Shown here one piece after another: positions 1 through 12,600 of a stretch of 64,000 nucleotides of DNA (positions are counted from its first letter, which is position 1; each line of letters opens with the position of its first letter). The position numbers and the translations under genes are program-made. Under the pieces are notes generated by a model. It worked only from the letters and a program-made list of their open reading frames with translations, was not told the origin of the DNA and searched no databases. The stretch is from Hygrophila difformis (Eukaryota > Streptophyta > Magnoliopsida > Lamiales > Acanthaceae), in the NCBI GenBank assembly GCA_030278955.1, contig JAOANR010000011.1, positions 28,586,403 to 28,650,402 of the forward strand. The letters are read 5' to 3'.

Positions 1-10
1 TATAAAAGGG

Positions 11-2050
11 ATGGAGGTTGAGGTTAGCCTGGAAGAGGTTCGTAAAGTTGTGCATGAATTGAAAGGGTTTTTGGCTCCTGGTCCGGATGGTTTCTCGGCT
101 ATTTTTTATAAACAATATTGGCACTTGATTGGGAACTCTATTTGGGAATTTGTGAAAAATGCTATGACTACTTGGATGTTTGATAAGGAACTGTTAGCCA
201 CTTTTATATGCCTAATTCTTAAAGTTGAAGTGCTGACGGAAATCAAACAGTTTAGGCCGATTGGCCTGTGCAGTGGTTGCTACAAAATCTTAACTAAAGT
301 GTTGGTTAGTCGGCTTAGACCCTCACTTGAGGCGTATATCAGGCCGTTTCAATCAGCTTTTGTCCCTGGATTGGGGCACCTCGGGCAATGCTATAATTCT
401 TCAAGAAATGATCACGTCCTTTAAAAATAGGAGTAGGAGGTCGCAAGATTTCTTGCTCAAAATTGACCTCGAAAAAGCTTATGATAATATTGCTTGGAGC
501 TTCCTGGAAGTCTGTCTTGTTGAAATTGGTTTTCCTGATTCCATTGTTCGGACCATTATGTTCTGTGTTCGGTCACCGGTTTATTCTATTTTATGAAATG
601 ACTCGGCTCTAGCCCTTTTTTCTCCAGCTAAAGGACTTAGTCAGGGTGACCTGCTTACACTTTATCTTTTCGTTATTGTTATGGAGAAATTATCTCAGAC
701 TATTATGTCGAGGGTTGAGATTGGTACTTGGAAGTCGGTGCAGTTAGCTACGGAAGCGCAACCCCTATCACACCTTATATTTACGAATGACTCACTCATT
801 TTTTCCAAAGCTACGGTAGAGAGTGTGCAATGCGTAGATGAGTCCTGGCTAACTTCGCGTTTTCTTCGGGCTTGAAATTAATCATAGAAAATCTTGTGGG
901 CTTGTGTCAGCTGCTGTGCCTAGTATTACTCTTTTGGAGATCACTTCTATTCTTAATATAGAGTTTACAGAGGACCTGAGAAGGTATCTTGGCTTTCCAA
1001 TATTCCATGGAGCTCCTAAAAGCGCCCATTTTGAATTTTTGCTTGATAAAATGATGGCTAAAATGCATTCCTGGAAACGTTCTATCCTTAACAAGGCAGG
1101 AAGGATTACCCTAGCCCATTTTGTCCTCTTCGCTATATCTTCCTATGTCATGCAGACATGCTGGGTACCTTCGAGTATATGTACTGTATCTGGATAGATA
1201 CTTCTGGCAGAGGTATTCCCCTTGTTAATTGGTATAAAGTTCTTGTCTCAATGTGCATGGGAGGTCTTGGCATAGGAAAATGTCGAGATATGAATATCGC
1301 TTTGTTAGGGAAACTTTTCGCGGAATTGCATGTTTGTTCTTCTAAGCCATGGGTCATTCTAATTGGCTGCAAGTATGGAGTGTCCAATGGAAATTTTGAC
1401 AAGCGGCCGGATGCCTCGCCAATTTATTAGGCAATGCAGAAAGTGTCTACTTTCTTCGAGTCTGGTTTTCGGATGAGCATTGGGTCAGGTGAGAGTGACT
1501 TTTGGCACGCGAATTGGTTGCGCGGTAGCCCCATCGTGCCCCGTCTCCCTTATGTGCACGTATCTGATACGAGGTTGAGGATCAAAGACATGTTCGACAA
1601 TGGGAAATGGTGTTGGGATAGGTTGATGACTATTGTTCCGAGAACATTCATGATGAGGTCAGAGAGTTTGGCCCTCTACTGATGCACAATCAAGCTTTAT
1701 GTTATTGGAATGGTAAGGGCTCTGGTACTTATATTGTTCGGTCCGGTTATAATTGGCTTCTCCACCAGCAAGGGGTTCGGGTTGATGGGATGCGTTCGTG
1801 GGTGTGGAAAATACCGGCGCCTGTGAAAGTAAAAACCCTTATTTAGTTTGCATGCCATAATACATTGCCAACCAATGAGTTGCGCCATGCTCGGGGGATG
1901 TCCAACTCAACTTTGTGTGGCATTTTTGGGTTGGAGGTTGAGTCGTTGATGCACCTGTTATTCAGGTGTTCGTGGGTGGTGGCGGCCTGGAGACGGTTTG
2001 GTGGCCTCCCCTCAGCGCGGGTTGTTGACAGCTTTGGTGATGGCGGGTAG
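11..2050 (+). pseudogene. LINE reverse transcriptase and zf-RVT region (broken)
   Basis: The polypeptide would copy LINE RNA into DNA at the nicked target. Visible RT blocks include the APGPDGF motif (about 85), KQFRPIGLC (about 250), LLKIDLEKAYDN (about 455-490) and MEKLSQT (about 681). The catalytic [F/Y]ADD box is degraded to FTND near 780, so the enzyme would be dead even without the frame breaks. RT thumb motifs follow, such as RYLGFP (about 985) and LNKAGRITLA (about 1090). A zf-RVT-like segment with a Cys/His pattern lies around 1850-2000. There are at least five frame changes or stops. The closest relative in the window is the LINE at 36870-54205. Confidence 0.85.
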
Positions 2051-2244
2051 TTTCTTAACATGTTTGGCAGGAAATTTAATGGCCACCAATGTGCGTTGGT
2101 TTGGATTATTTGGAGTGGTAGGAATTCTAATGTGATTGAGGGAGATGAGCTTCGATTGATGCTACGGTACGTAATGCGAGACACTTAGGGGATGCCTTTG
2201 TTAGGGTATGTGGTCGTGCTGTTAAGAGAGCGGATACTCGTCTT

Positions 2245-2755
2245 GTGCATTGGAACCCTTGTTATTTCTCTGGATTCATCCTACATATTGACGGGAGATC
2301 TTCTGGGAATCGGGTACTACAGGTTTCGGGGGAGTCCTTCTCGACGGTGATTGGCCATTGGTTAAAAGGGTTCTTTGGATCAATGGGGTTCACCTCTAAC
2401 CTCTTCGCGGAGCTTCATGGTATATGAAATGTGATGAAACGTCTGTTGGAGATTGGGGTGGTGTTTGCTGCGTGTTACTCTGATTGTTTAGAGGCGTTAA
2501 AGCTTATTCAACAATATGGAGCTCCGCTAATCATATTTTATTCCCCCTTGTTCAGCACATTTTGGATCTTTGTCAGAGCCACCCAGGCCTTCATTGGTTA
2601 TTGTAACTCTTCGGGAAGGGAATGCGGTGGCAGATTCGCTTGCTAAGCTTGGGGCAAGTTCAGAAGACTTCTTCACGACGTGGGCGTTTCCCCCTGATGA
2701 GGCGCGCCCCTTCCTCTTAGCGGACATGGCGAGAACTTGGTTCCCGAGGCTATAG
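2245..2755 (+). pseudogene. LINE-encoded RNase H domain (broken)
   Basis: This C-terminal domain of plant LINE ORF2 removes RNA from RNA-DNA hybrids. Recognisable pieces are HIDGRSSGN (about 2285), the FAELHGI motif (about 2405), CYSDCLEALKL (about 2475) and, after a frame change, GNAVADSLAKLGA (about 2620). It ends in FFTTWAFPPDEARP, which is nearly identical to the ends of the other two LINEs here. A TGA stop at 2425-2427 replaces the Trp codon that is intact in the 36870-54205 copy. Not functional. Confidence 0.85.
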
Positions 2756-3119
2756 TTTATTTGTTCTATTTTTTGTTTTGGCTTGTATCTTTTTCTTTCC
2801 CTTTTTCTTAACTCTGTAGTTTTCCCTTTTGTTTAGCTGAAGCGCTTAGCGTCCCTTTACCAAAAAAAAAATAAAAAAATGGATGTAACTGTCACATAGT
2901 TTTTTTACAAGTGAATAAAAAGTACAAAATAAAAAACTTAAAGTTCTTTTTGTAAAGGAAAGACAATATTTGTTGAAATAATGAGAGAAAAAATATGAAA
3001 AATATAAAAAAGATAAAAATAATAATAATAAAAATTTACATAATTTTAAATCTGGGGAAAAAATCCCAATGGTGTTTGTGAAAGGAGAGAGGACAGTACA
3101 ATAGTAATAAACAGTAGTA

Positions 3120-3619
3120 CTCCCTCCGTCCCGCGAATTGTGGCTCGTTTCTTTTGGGCACAGTAATTTATGTGGTGGGATGTGGTAGGGTTTAGTGGTT
3201 AAAGTGATGTGGGTATTTGTGTTTAAAATTTTAATGAATTTTGACTTTCTTTATTATTTAATTTTGACAAAATATTATTGTAATGATTTAATTAGAGAAA
3301 AATATTCAAGTGTGTTCTTGTTAGAATCGTCTAGATGTCTAGATTTAGAATATATATTTATATGTTTTTTACTTGTACCAATTTAAAAAATGAAGAATTA
3401 AACAAATGAAAGGGACTTTGTATAGAAAAATAAAAGTGTATTGGAAGTTGTGCAGAATAGTAAAATTGCTTACTTTTAATGGATTTAGAAATCATTAAGA
3501 TTCTAATCATATTTATATTAATTAAATTTATCTAAAAAGTGAAAATGACTACAATTTGTGAGACATTGCAAATAGAAATACGAGCCACAACTCGTGGGAT
3601 ATGGGATATAGGGAGGGAG
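3120..3619. mobile_element. Stowaway/mariner-like MITE, 500 bp, upstream of WOX13
   Basis: The element begins CTCCCTCCGTCCCGCGAATT and ends with an imperfect inverse (CACAACTCGTGGGAT to GGGAGGGAG), flanked by TA on both sides (3118-3119 and 3620-3621). The inner arms GTGGCTCG and CGAGCCAC are perfect inverses. The interior is AT-rich and has no transposase. The TA duplication and CTCCCTCCGTCC terminus are typical of Stowaway-like MITEs. It lies about 450 bp before the WOX13 start codon. Confidence 0.85.
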
Positions 3620-3922
3620 TAGTATATTTTCAAGATCCCCAAATTTAAGGAATAAATGGTCAGAGAGACAAGCTGAAAGAGAAAGACAAAACACAGAGCC
3701 GAATATGCACCGCCCAAATGCACAGCACACGAAGACAGATTTTGTAGTAGTAGTTGGATTCCCATTTCCCATTTCCCATTTCCAAGTTCGTTGGTGGGTC
3801 CCTTTCTCGCCGCTGATTGCGGGGTATGAAATGAAAAAGTTGAATACTGCTACTTTCACATTCAATTACTCTCTTACCCTCCCGCACATGATCCGCAATT
3901 TGCCTAATTAATTCCCTATTAG

Positions 3923-4068
3923 TATAATTTCCCTTGCCTTGTTGACCCTCCCTCCTCCTTTGCTTTGTCGCTACCCTTTTTCTTCTCCTCCTCCTCTTTC
4001 TCTCTTCTTCCTCTTCTGTCTGTCTTCTCTTCCCTCTTTCACCACCAACTCACCCATTTTCAAGTAAA
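3923..4068 (+). promoter_or_regulatory. Putative core promoter and pyrimidine-rich 5' leader of WOX13
   Basis: A TATAATTT sequence lies about 140 bp upstream of the WOX13 ATG. It is followed by a strongly C/T-rich stretch (3940-4055), a pattern common in plant 5' leaders. The assignment rests on composition and position only. No transcript evidence is available. Confidence 0.35.
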
Positions 4069-6130
4069 ATGGACTGGGACAAGCAACCGCCACCGCAGCA
4101 GGCCCCCGCCGAGGAACCCCCGCCGCCCACCGCTGGGATGTTTGTTAAGGTAATGACGGATGAGCAGATGGAGGTCCTGCGCAAGCAGATAGCTGTTTAT
4201 TCCACCATCTGCGAGCAGCTCGTTGAGCTCCACAAGTCCCTCACTTCGCAGAATGATCTCGCAGGTAATCAATCCATTCTCTGCACACTTCACATTTCTC
4301 GTCAGTTTTGTAGGCGACAATTGGGAAATCAGGTTGAATTTTTTAAGTTGTTGGCAGTTGGAGCACATTCCCCTGGAATTCGTTTTCCTTTTTAACCTTT
4401 TCTTGTTCGTTGTCTAATTTCCAACTTGTTTTAAAGTAAAGATTGCGGTGCTGACTTCAAGGGGTTAGATTTTGCAATGGGAATTGTGATGGGATTTTAG
4501 TTGATGACCTTGAATTTGATGTCATATGGGGAATTTCAGCATAATCCAATCTTATGCCTGAATTTGGGAATCTTGTGGATTTCAGATATGATTATTTTCT
4601 GTTCTGGGAAGTATAGACAAAGACTGTAAAATTAGTACAGCATTGTATGCTTTCCTCGCAAGACGTTATATACTGAAGTTGTAAAGAGTTCCTTTTTTCC
4701 CATTTTATTATTAATCAACACTAGGCCTTAAGTGCAGTTGTGATGCCCTAAACTGGAGAACCTGTATTGTTTGGAAAACCCAAATTCCGGGAAGTCTTAT
4801 AATGCTAAGAAACAACCATAGTGGTTGGAGGGATTGGAGGCTGTTGTTCTGTTAAATTAGGTGGTGGTGGTGGTGTTGTTTTTTTTTTTTTTTTTTTTTC
4901 ACATGGATAACCTAATTTGAGCAAGTGGATGAGGCGGGCAATTTTTTCCTCTTTTGTTTTCTATGTTTTACTAGTTTGCAGTATCCCATGGGAGGGGCCC
5001 TTCATAATTTGTTAAGCAACCTTTGAATTCTGTTCTTTTGCTGATGTTAAGACTTTTCATGTGTTCTCCATCAGGTGTGCGATTCGGAAGTCTTTACTGC
5101 GATCCCTTGATCACGTCTGGTGCCCACAAAATCACCGGCAGACAGAGATGGACCCCGACACCGATGCAGCTACAGATTTTGGAAAGGATATTTGATCAAG
5201 GCATTGGTACACCGAGCAAGCAGAAGATCAAGGAAATAACTGCAGAGTTGTCTCAGCATGGTCAGATTTCTGAAACGAATGTCTACAATTGGTTTCAGAA
5301 TAGGCGCGCAAGGTCCAAACGGAAGCAACAGGCTACGCCAACAAACAATAATGAACTAGAAGTGGAGACAGAGGTTGAGTCGCCCAATGAGAAGAAAACA
5401 AAGCCGGAGGAATTTCAAGCACAGCATATCCTTAGTACAAGATCTGACGATCTCTGCTTTCAAAACCCTCAGTGTAGTTCTGCAATGCATTCTGTGGATC
5501 CACGCACCAGCAAACCCGAGCCCTTGTTGCACACGGATGCAAACACCAAGTTTGGTGGAAGCTTTGGGCAATTACCTTTCTATGGTGGTATGCTGTCGAA
5601 TCCAAGTACGCATTTCAATCTCAATACCTTGGTCGTGCTTGATTGTTGTTTTACACAAATTTACACCCATGAAAGTAAAAAACATCGTGATACCACACCA
5701 ATCACCAAACTATGTGTCTAATTAGAAACCCTCCAAGTATCAAAGGAAAACTAACTAAACTTTAATGATTACAATGGCACCTGTGTTGGTCTAAAAAGTA
5801 GCTAGAAGGTTGAAAGGACATAACAGCATTACCTTGATACATTCGAGATAGATTGATGTAATGCCCTTTTCCTTTTTGGATCTTACTTTGCGGTATAGAT
5901 GGTTCAATTTTTTAGTAATCTTGGCACGATAAGTCAATATCTTCGAAAAACATAAATTTGTCTTTCGTTTATAGATTCTTGTTCCAGAAAATTTTGTGTT
6001 TTTCTTTTCCCAAAGGGAATTAATATCACATGAAATTTCTGCGTATTTAGGAATGGATCAGTTCAAGATTGAAGTTCCGGGAAGCTATAATCCTTACTTG
6101 GAACAAGATGACTACAACATGGATGGATAA
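4069..6130 (+). CDS. WOX13: WUSCHEL-related homeobox transcription factor, WOX13 clade, three exons
   Basis: Exons are 4069-4264, 5075-5605 and 6051-6130. All junctions are GT-AG and in phase, giving 268 residues, the length I recall for Arabidopsis WOX13. The N-terminus carries the WOX13-clade block [17 protein letters not shown] (about residues 25-41) after a Pro/Gln/Glu-rich start. The homeodomain spans about residues 86-150, beginning [20 protein letters not shown] and containing recognition helix [17 protein letters not shown]. An acidic region ([12 protein letters not shown]) follows, and the last exon ends in an acidic Tyr-rich tail. In the WOX13 (ancient) clade, members are nuclear DNA-binding regulators; the Arabidopsis gene acts in root, fruit-replum and callus development. 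No defects are seen. It is the only intact host gene in the window. A MITE sits just upstream and a minisatellite downstream. Confidence 0.93.
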
Positions 6131-6860
6131 ATCAAGAATTTCTCAATTGATGGTATAAATGTTTTCCCCAAGTAGGTAGCTAGTTTTTGCGATTAACAGC
6201 ACTGATATGGTATTCTTGGCAGTATCCAGGGCATGTGAAGATTGAATCTTTCCACTAATGCTTGGTTTGGCATATACACTCTTATCTCCTTGCCTCGAAT
6301 ATGTTCTTTCTGTATACTTACTGCCTACATATCGCAGTTTATTGTCATCCTGCCTTGTGTTGCTTTATGAGCATTGTTTCGTGGCATGTCTATTCGGTTC
6401 TTTTTTGGTCTTACCAGCATGTTTGGACATCTACATTTTGTGATATTGGTAATGTGGCACAAATTCTGGCAATAGTTATATGCTAAATAGCTGACAGTAG
6501 AATGTGTAAGTTCATTTGGGTTGAAAATGTATATGGAAAAATACATTTGTGTAAGTTCATTTGGAACTGCAGGATAGCTTCGAATTTGTGTTAAACGACG
6601 ATCTTATTGTAATTGAATTTAGCATCTATATTCAGTTCATTGAAGGGGTATTCTCATGGTATTGTCTATCTTTAACGCATCTATTTTATCAGATATTACC
6701 CCGGTACGGTGTTGACTACGAGTGATATGTTGGGATAAGGTTCGACTAAATCGACCTTAGGTTCAAGTTTGAGATCAAATATTTTGATAGAGAAAAAAAG
6801 GGAAAAGTTATGGTGCGACTGAGTTAGGTCGCAGCACATCAAGGCACGAATTACGACTGT
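6131..6860. other. WOX13 3' UTR/intergenic, no further gene seen
   Basis: Probable 3' UTR of WOX13, then T-rich intergenic sequence. No ORF, RNA gene or clear transposon was recognised. Confidence 0.4.
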
Positions 6861-6906
6861 TCATTTTAATCCAACGGTTCAAAATTAAAAAGTGTAAAAT
6901 TGTCCA

Positions 6907-7420
6907 AAAATATATAACGGTCAAGGCGCTGAAATCCAAAAATATATAACGGTCAAGTCGCTGAAATACACATAGGTTGTTATCGTTGAAAATTTTTGCG
7001 GCATGTCTAATACAGACACCCCGTCGCTAAAATACATACATCCCGTCGCTGAAGGTATAATGTCAAGTCGTTGAAAAATACATACAAGGCCATCGCTGAA
7101 GAACACTATGTATGTCGGTGAAATACACACAGCTTGTCACTGAAAATACACTTAGTTCGTCGCTAAAATACATTTAGCTAGTCGCTGAAATATATTAAAC
7201 CAAAGAATTGGATTTCAACTTTTATGAAGTCGCTGAAAAAAGCTATAGCTTGTCGCTGAAATATGCTATAATACGACGCTGAAATATACTATACTACGTC
7301 GCTGAAAATACAAGGAAGGCGAGCTGAAAATAATATGCATGTCGTTGAAAACAATATATTAGTAAAAAATCACTGAAAAGTACATACCTTGTCGCTGAAA
7401 TGTACTAAAATATATTTTGA
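6907..7420. repeat. Degenerate minisatellite, GTCGCTGAAA-type unit of about 20-27 bp
   Basis: Roughly 20 imperfect copies of a unit like GTCGCTGAAATACA-TAGCTT follow one another, with variants GTCGTTGAAA, GTCACTGAAA and GGCGCTGAAA. The block is bounded by similar AACGGTT/AACCGTT plus AAAAAGT segments (about 6870-6895 and 7460-7497). The outer ends are AAGGGAAAAGTTATGG and, inverted on the other side, AAGGGATATGACTTGATG. This suggests the array is the core of a small DNA transposon (about 6795-7530), but no clean target duplication was found. Confidence 0.7.
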
Positions 7421-7616
7421 AGTAATATGGCAAAAATACTTTTTTACCCTTCAAACTCATCTCAACCGTTGATTTAAAAAGTTAATCAACGGTAGGAGAA
7501 CGCCGCAGTACATCAAGTCATATCCCTTAGTAGAAAAGGATTCATAGTAGAAAAGAAGCACGCATTATATATACTACCTGCATTTTTCAATATTCCATAT
7601 GTGGGTACTGTGGGAT

Positions 7617-8483
7617 TAGGGTTGGATCGGCACGGTATACCGAATTTCTTCACTCATACCGTAAATATCAGTATATGAAAAACGAATACCATTACCATAC
7701 CAAAAATTCGGCATACCAATATTCGGTATACCGAAACATTCGGCATAAAAGTTCGGTATTATCGATATGCCAATATAAAATTATTTATGAAAATGAAAGA
7801 AAATTCTCATTTAAAATTTTTAATTTAATTGCAATAAAATAATTTTTAAAATAATTTAATACACATCACATGATATCAATAGAGTTTTAAATGAACTTTA
7901 GAGGTCATTCATAATCTATTATAGCAGAATGGCATTTATTTATGAATATATATGTTCATGATTACGTTCTAAGTCATATTAGAGTTGAAGATCAAAGATA
8001 GTAAGCTTGACCAGAAGATACAACTATTACAAAAAAACAAAAATTATTGATATATGTTAGATTATATTAGGATAAATAAATACTATTTAAATTTCAAACT
8101 TAAATAAATAAATATAATCATTTAGAATAAGATTGAAATTTAGAATTAGGGTTTGCTTTATATAATAAATATAAACTTAATTTAGATTATTCAAATTTGA
8201 ATTTGAGACTTAACTATGATTTTTTTTTTGGTATAGTAATGAATATGTAGTATATTTTTTATTTTAAAAACATGAAATTATATATTTTATAATATATATC
8301 GGTATTTCGGTATTTTCGATATACCGAATATATTGTATTCTTATACCGATACCATACCAAAAATATTCGGCATGGCAATATACCGTACCAAAAATTTCGG
8401 TATACCATAAATTTCGGCATTTTCGGCATTTTCGGTATGGTATAAACGGTGTACCGAGTTTTCGGCAAAATTGTCCAGCCCTA
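7617..8483. mobile_element. Non-autonomous hAT element, 867 bp
   Basis: The element starts TAGGGTTGGATC and ends with the inverse of TAGGGCTGGAC. It is flanked by a perfect 8-bp target duplication TGTGGGAT (7609-7616 and 8484-8491), diagnostic of the hAT superfamily. Subterminal regions are packed with repeats of CGGTATACCGAA/TTCGGCAT type on both sides, resembling transposase-binding sites. The centre is AT-rich with no transposase, so mobilisation would need an enzyme supplied elsewhere. Confidence 0.9.
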
Positions 8484-8491
8484 TGTGGGAT

Positions 8492-9129
8492 GAATAGGAT
8501 ATTTTTCTTAATAAGGGAAATGAAAATAATTTATTTATCAATGAGCCGGGGCAGCGCAAAAAAGGAGTACAAACAACTGAAAAACTCTTGGTAAAGTTTT
8601 AATACTTATTCCATTTTATTGATAATGTTCCATTATAAGTTATGTTATTGTACATTTTTAACGATTAATAATTCACATATATTTAGATATTATAAATTAT
8701 TGATGTCAGTGATGATTGGGGTTGACTCTGGTAAGAGCATACTATGATTTGGCGAGATTGGGAGGAGGATGAAGTCACTTTGATCCTAGAATTTACACCA
8801 AGCCAGATTAGTTGCCCGAAATGTCAGATACCACCGCAATTTAAAAAAATATCACTATATTATTTCTTATAATAGTGATAAAATGAAGAAACGAGTTAAA
8901 GAAACGAAGAAAGTATTAAACTTGAGTATGTTTATAGTTTATCATAATTAATACTTTTATTATCTACGTTTAACAATCACGCTAAGCAATTCAACACGGT
9001 GATGCGTAGACTTCCTAGATTTCGAGTGAAGCTGACGAAAACTAGTCAATGTTTGAGAAATAATTAAAATTTAGAGATTAATAATTGGTGTTTAAAGTTA
9101 ATGGCGAAAAATAATTTTAAATGAAAATA
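8492..9129. other. AT-rich intergenic DNA
   Basis: No coding potential, RNA gene or repeat structure was recognised between the hAT element and the MULE. Confidence 0.4.
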
Positions 9130-9637
9130 GTTTTAAATAATGGCAAATATAAGTTAAACCCACAAACAAGTTTGGAGGTTTTCACTGAACCCCACGAAAC
9201 AATTTTTCTTTGGGTCAACTACACCAAACAAATTCAAAATAATTTTAAAATACATAATTTGAAAAATAAAAGGTGGGAGAAAGTATTATAATATTTGCAA
9301 CGGATTAAAATATGCAGCCATTTGCACTTTACTCTTTCTCACTCACATTTGGGGGAACTCGCCGGCTTCGGAGTGCTGGTAACGCATGGTCGATTGCGGG
9401 AAGAGGGGAACGTTTCGCATCACCACGAGGAAAAGTTGAAGTGAAGGAGGCGGAGTTGGAGGGTGTTAGGGTTCGTGGGTTATTTTTGTTATTTGTGTGA
9501 GACGGCGGAGGGAGAAAGGCCGAATTGGTATTAGGGGCAGCGAGAAAGGGCGAAATTGGTAGGGCAACGCACGGAATTTGGGGTAAAGCGCGGAAGAAAG
9601 GCCGAATTGTAGCAAAGCTCGCGGAGGGAAACAAGGA

Positions 9638-12600
9638 ATGAAACGGTGAGTGTGTCAATTTCATATAAGTGGGTTTTGGTTTTGTAATTACAGAAATGGA
9701 GAATGTATGTTGTGAATTGGAAATTGATATGGTTTTGCTTTAGATTACAGTTGGTATGTCGAATTTGTTGTTTGAGAAATGGATATGGTTTTTGCTTTAT
9801 TGTGATTGTTGACTATAGAATTTGAATAGGTATTTCCGAATAATTGTTGATTGTGGAATGCAATTGTGTAAATTGGGTTGATTTTGCTTGTTACTTGGAT
9901 GAATGTAGCAGTGATGATGTTGGTAGTTGGGGTTAATAGAAGAAAATGGGTAAGTGGAAATGGAGAGGTTGAATGTGGGTAATTGGCAGTAATATGTGAG
10001 TTTCTGTTTGGGGGGATTCGATGTCTGTTTAAGAGTGCTTTGCATTTGCATATGTAGGTGGGGAAAGGAGCCGACAGAAGGGAGAGGAAAAGAGAAGAAA
10101 GAAGTAGCAAAGGAGGTTCAGAAAGATGTGAGAGGAAAAGGGAAGAAAGTAGCAGCAAAGGAGGTTGATAAAAGGGGCGAAAAGGTGAATGCAACGAAGA
10201 AGGATAAGGGTAAACGCAAGGAAGAAGGGAGTAAGGAGGAGAAGGGGGAGGGACATAGTAAAAATGGGGATGGGCCAGTGGCACGGTGTGCGACACAGAA
10301 GTTTATAGCAGTAATGAATGAAATTGACGATAGAATCACTGAAAAGCAAAGAGCGGCGATGATGAGGACACCTTTCTCGCATTTCCTAAGATGTCAGAAA
10401 GGATATAGCAGTGTGGTATGGTTGGAAGCATTAGCGGAGTGCTATGTCGCGGAGTACAAAGGTTTTGTGTTTGGGGAGAATATGAGTTTGAAGTTTCCAT
10501 CACCGGAGTTTTCGTGTGTATTAGGACTACAGGAAATGGGGTTGGATGTGCACCCGAAGTTGGAGGAGGAGTCAAAAACGGTGGGGAATTTTTTTAAAGG
10601 AAATGCGCGGAACATAAAGAGAGGAGACATAATAGAAGCATTGCGGAAGTCTGCTGGGAATGAAGAGTGGTTACCGGGGAAGCGAGATCCTGAAGATTTT
10701 GCACAGTTGTACACATTATTTGTGTTCAATTCTATCATGTTTCCTACTTCCCACCTGTACCTACTAGCATACGTTGTACATTATGTGGATGAGTTGGAGA
10801 CGATTGGTGATTATGCTTGGGGGAAAGCAACCCATGAGTTTTTGGTGCGGTCGTTGGAAAAACGATCAGGCAAGGGTAAACGCTACATAGATGGCTGCAC
10901 TGCCGGGCTTTTGGTAAGTGAAACAGTTGGTAATCGAGGCGCTCGACAAAGTTTGCCATCTTTTTTTCTTGAATAATCTACATACGATGTTGTGTTCATG
11001 TCACTGCTTAATTTGTTGTTCCACAGGGATGGTTTTTCGAAAGAGTACCTCGGTTCGCGAAACCAATGACAAGAGCTAGAGTCCCGCGATTCATACGGTG
11101 GCAGATTCCCCATCCAAAAGTGAAGGCATGTGCAACAATGCTCAGATCATTGAAAGAGGAGGAGGTTAAACCATTCATCCCTTTGGAGGGCGAGCGGAAG
11201 TATCTAAGACCAAAAGAGAGGCAGTTGATTCCGGTAATGAAATTTAGGATGTTGATTAAGTGTCTGTGTTTTACTTTTTTAAATATGCAATATGTGGAAG
11301 GATGAACTGTGTGGAACTGAAATTTATTTGTCGATTACAGGTTATGGATGGTGGTCCACGAATACCGGATCCACGTTGGAGTAGAGTGCGGAACGAGAGT
11401 CGAGTGGAAGATGAAAGGGATGAGAGAATAACCGTAGAATTTGTTAGTGAAGGTGACAATATGAGCAAGAATGTCTAGGAAAATGAAGGTGTCGTGGAAG
11501 ATGATCTGCACGAATTTGAACAAGGTGTGTCTTTGTTTATTGGATAACTAAATTTGTATCTATTTAATATTGACTGTGTAATATGTGATTGATAGTGTAT
11601 GTTACATTGCACAGATAATTCAGATGAATTAAGGACGAAGGCACGCAACGATCGCCCCAGTAAGAGGAGTAATGTTGAAGAAGAGACGGTGTTGGTGGAT
11701 GTTGAGGTTGTTATGGAGAATGTAAGTAATGGTTTTGGACTTGGTGCTAGGGAGGGTGCTTATGCACTGGATTTAGAGGTTGAGGATGCGGCTGTGGATG
11801 ACGGAGAGAGTGTCGGTGGAGAATTAGGAAATCTAATGGATCAATCACAGGCTGATCATTGTGATGGAAGTGCAAATGGTGGAAAGGAAGGCATCGATGC
11901 AGTAACGACACCTGGACAGGAGACTGCTGTAGAAGGCACAGAGGAGGTCGATGTTAACATTCACAATCCATGTGACGAGGGCCTTACGGATCAGCGAATT
12001 GTAGATGCAACCGACGGTTCTGCAGTAAATGGGGAGGAGGCTGCTGTAGAACGGCCTTTGGAGGTCGACGATGGACCTATATCAGGGTGTGAGGATGACC
12101 CTGATGTGGGTGGCATGGAGGTGGACCATGTACCCATAGTAGGGGGTGAGGATATCCCTGTTGTAGGATGCATGGAGGGCGATGCTGCTCCCGTCGAGGG
12201 CTGTGAACTGATCGTAAACAATAAAGAAGAAGGTGGAATTGTTGGGGATGATGGTAGCGAAGGGGAAGATAAAGTATGTGACTGAAGACTGGCAAAAGGT
12301 ATTCCACCCGGATCCATTGCGAGGCATGCAAAGGAAAGAACTGATCGTAAGCCCAAGTTGAAGGACGTTGACTTCCTTACCCCGGTTTCATCATGTAAGA
12401 TCATGAAGAAGGTGCATGGAAGAGAAGACGGTGATGGTGATGAAAATGCTGGATTACAGGTCCTTTATGACTATCTTTATATGCCAAATGACAGTTTTAT
12501 ACTTGGATGTGACAGATTTTAGATTTCATATAACACAGTCACTGTAATCTATGCTTTATTGTTGTGTATTACATTTTTGTGTATGGATGTCCTAGGTCAT

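Larger units (their letters stand above)
1..2880 (+). mobile_element. LINE (L1-type non-LTR retrotransposon), 5' end outside window, degenerate
   Basis: The stretch reads in order as reverse transcriptase, zf-RVT region and RNase H, spread over several frames with many stops and frameshifts. It closes with a short stem-loop (GCGC TTA GCGT) followed by CCCTTTACC and an A-rich tail near 2860-2880, as plant LINEs do. The same ending occurs in the LINE at 20690-21437. The beginning (ORF1, endonuclease, RT N-terminus) lies outside the window, so the 5' target duplication cannot be tested. It is an old, inactive copy. Confidence 0.9.

Noticed and set aside
3660..3911. Short ORFs upstream of WOX13 as uORFs or a separate gene
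   Set aside because: They overlap on both strands in promoter-like sequence with no codon bias or homology.
9745..10296. 183-codon Pro/Ser/Leu-rich ORF on the minus strand
   Set aside because: It is the antisense of the Lys/Glu-rich exon and intron of the ULP1-like gene; low complexity with no domain.
11991..12404. 137-codon Ser/Pro-rich minus-strand ORF
   Set aside because: Antisense shadow of the acidic exon of the ULP1-like gene.
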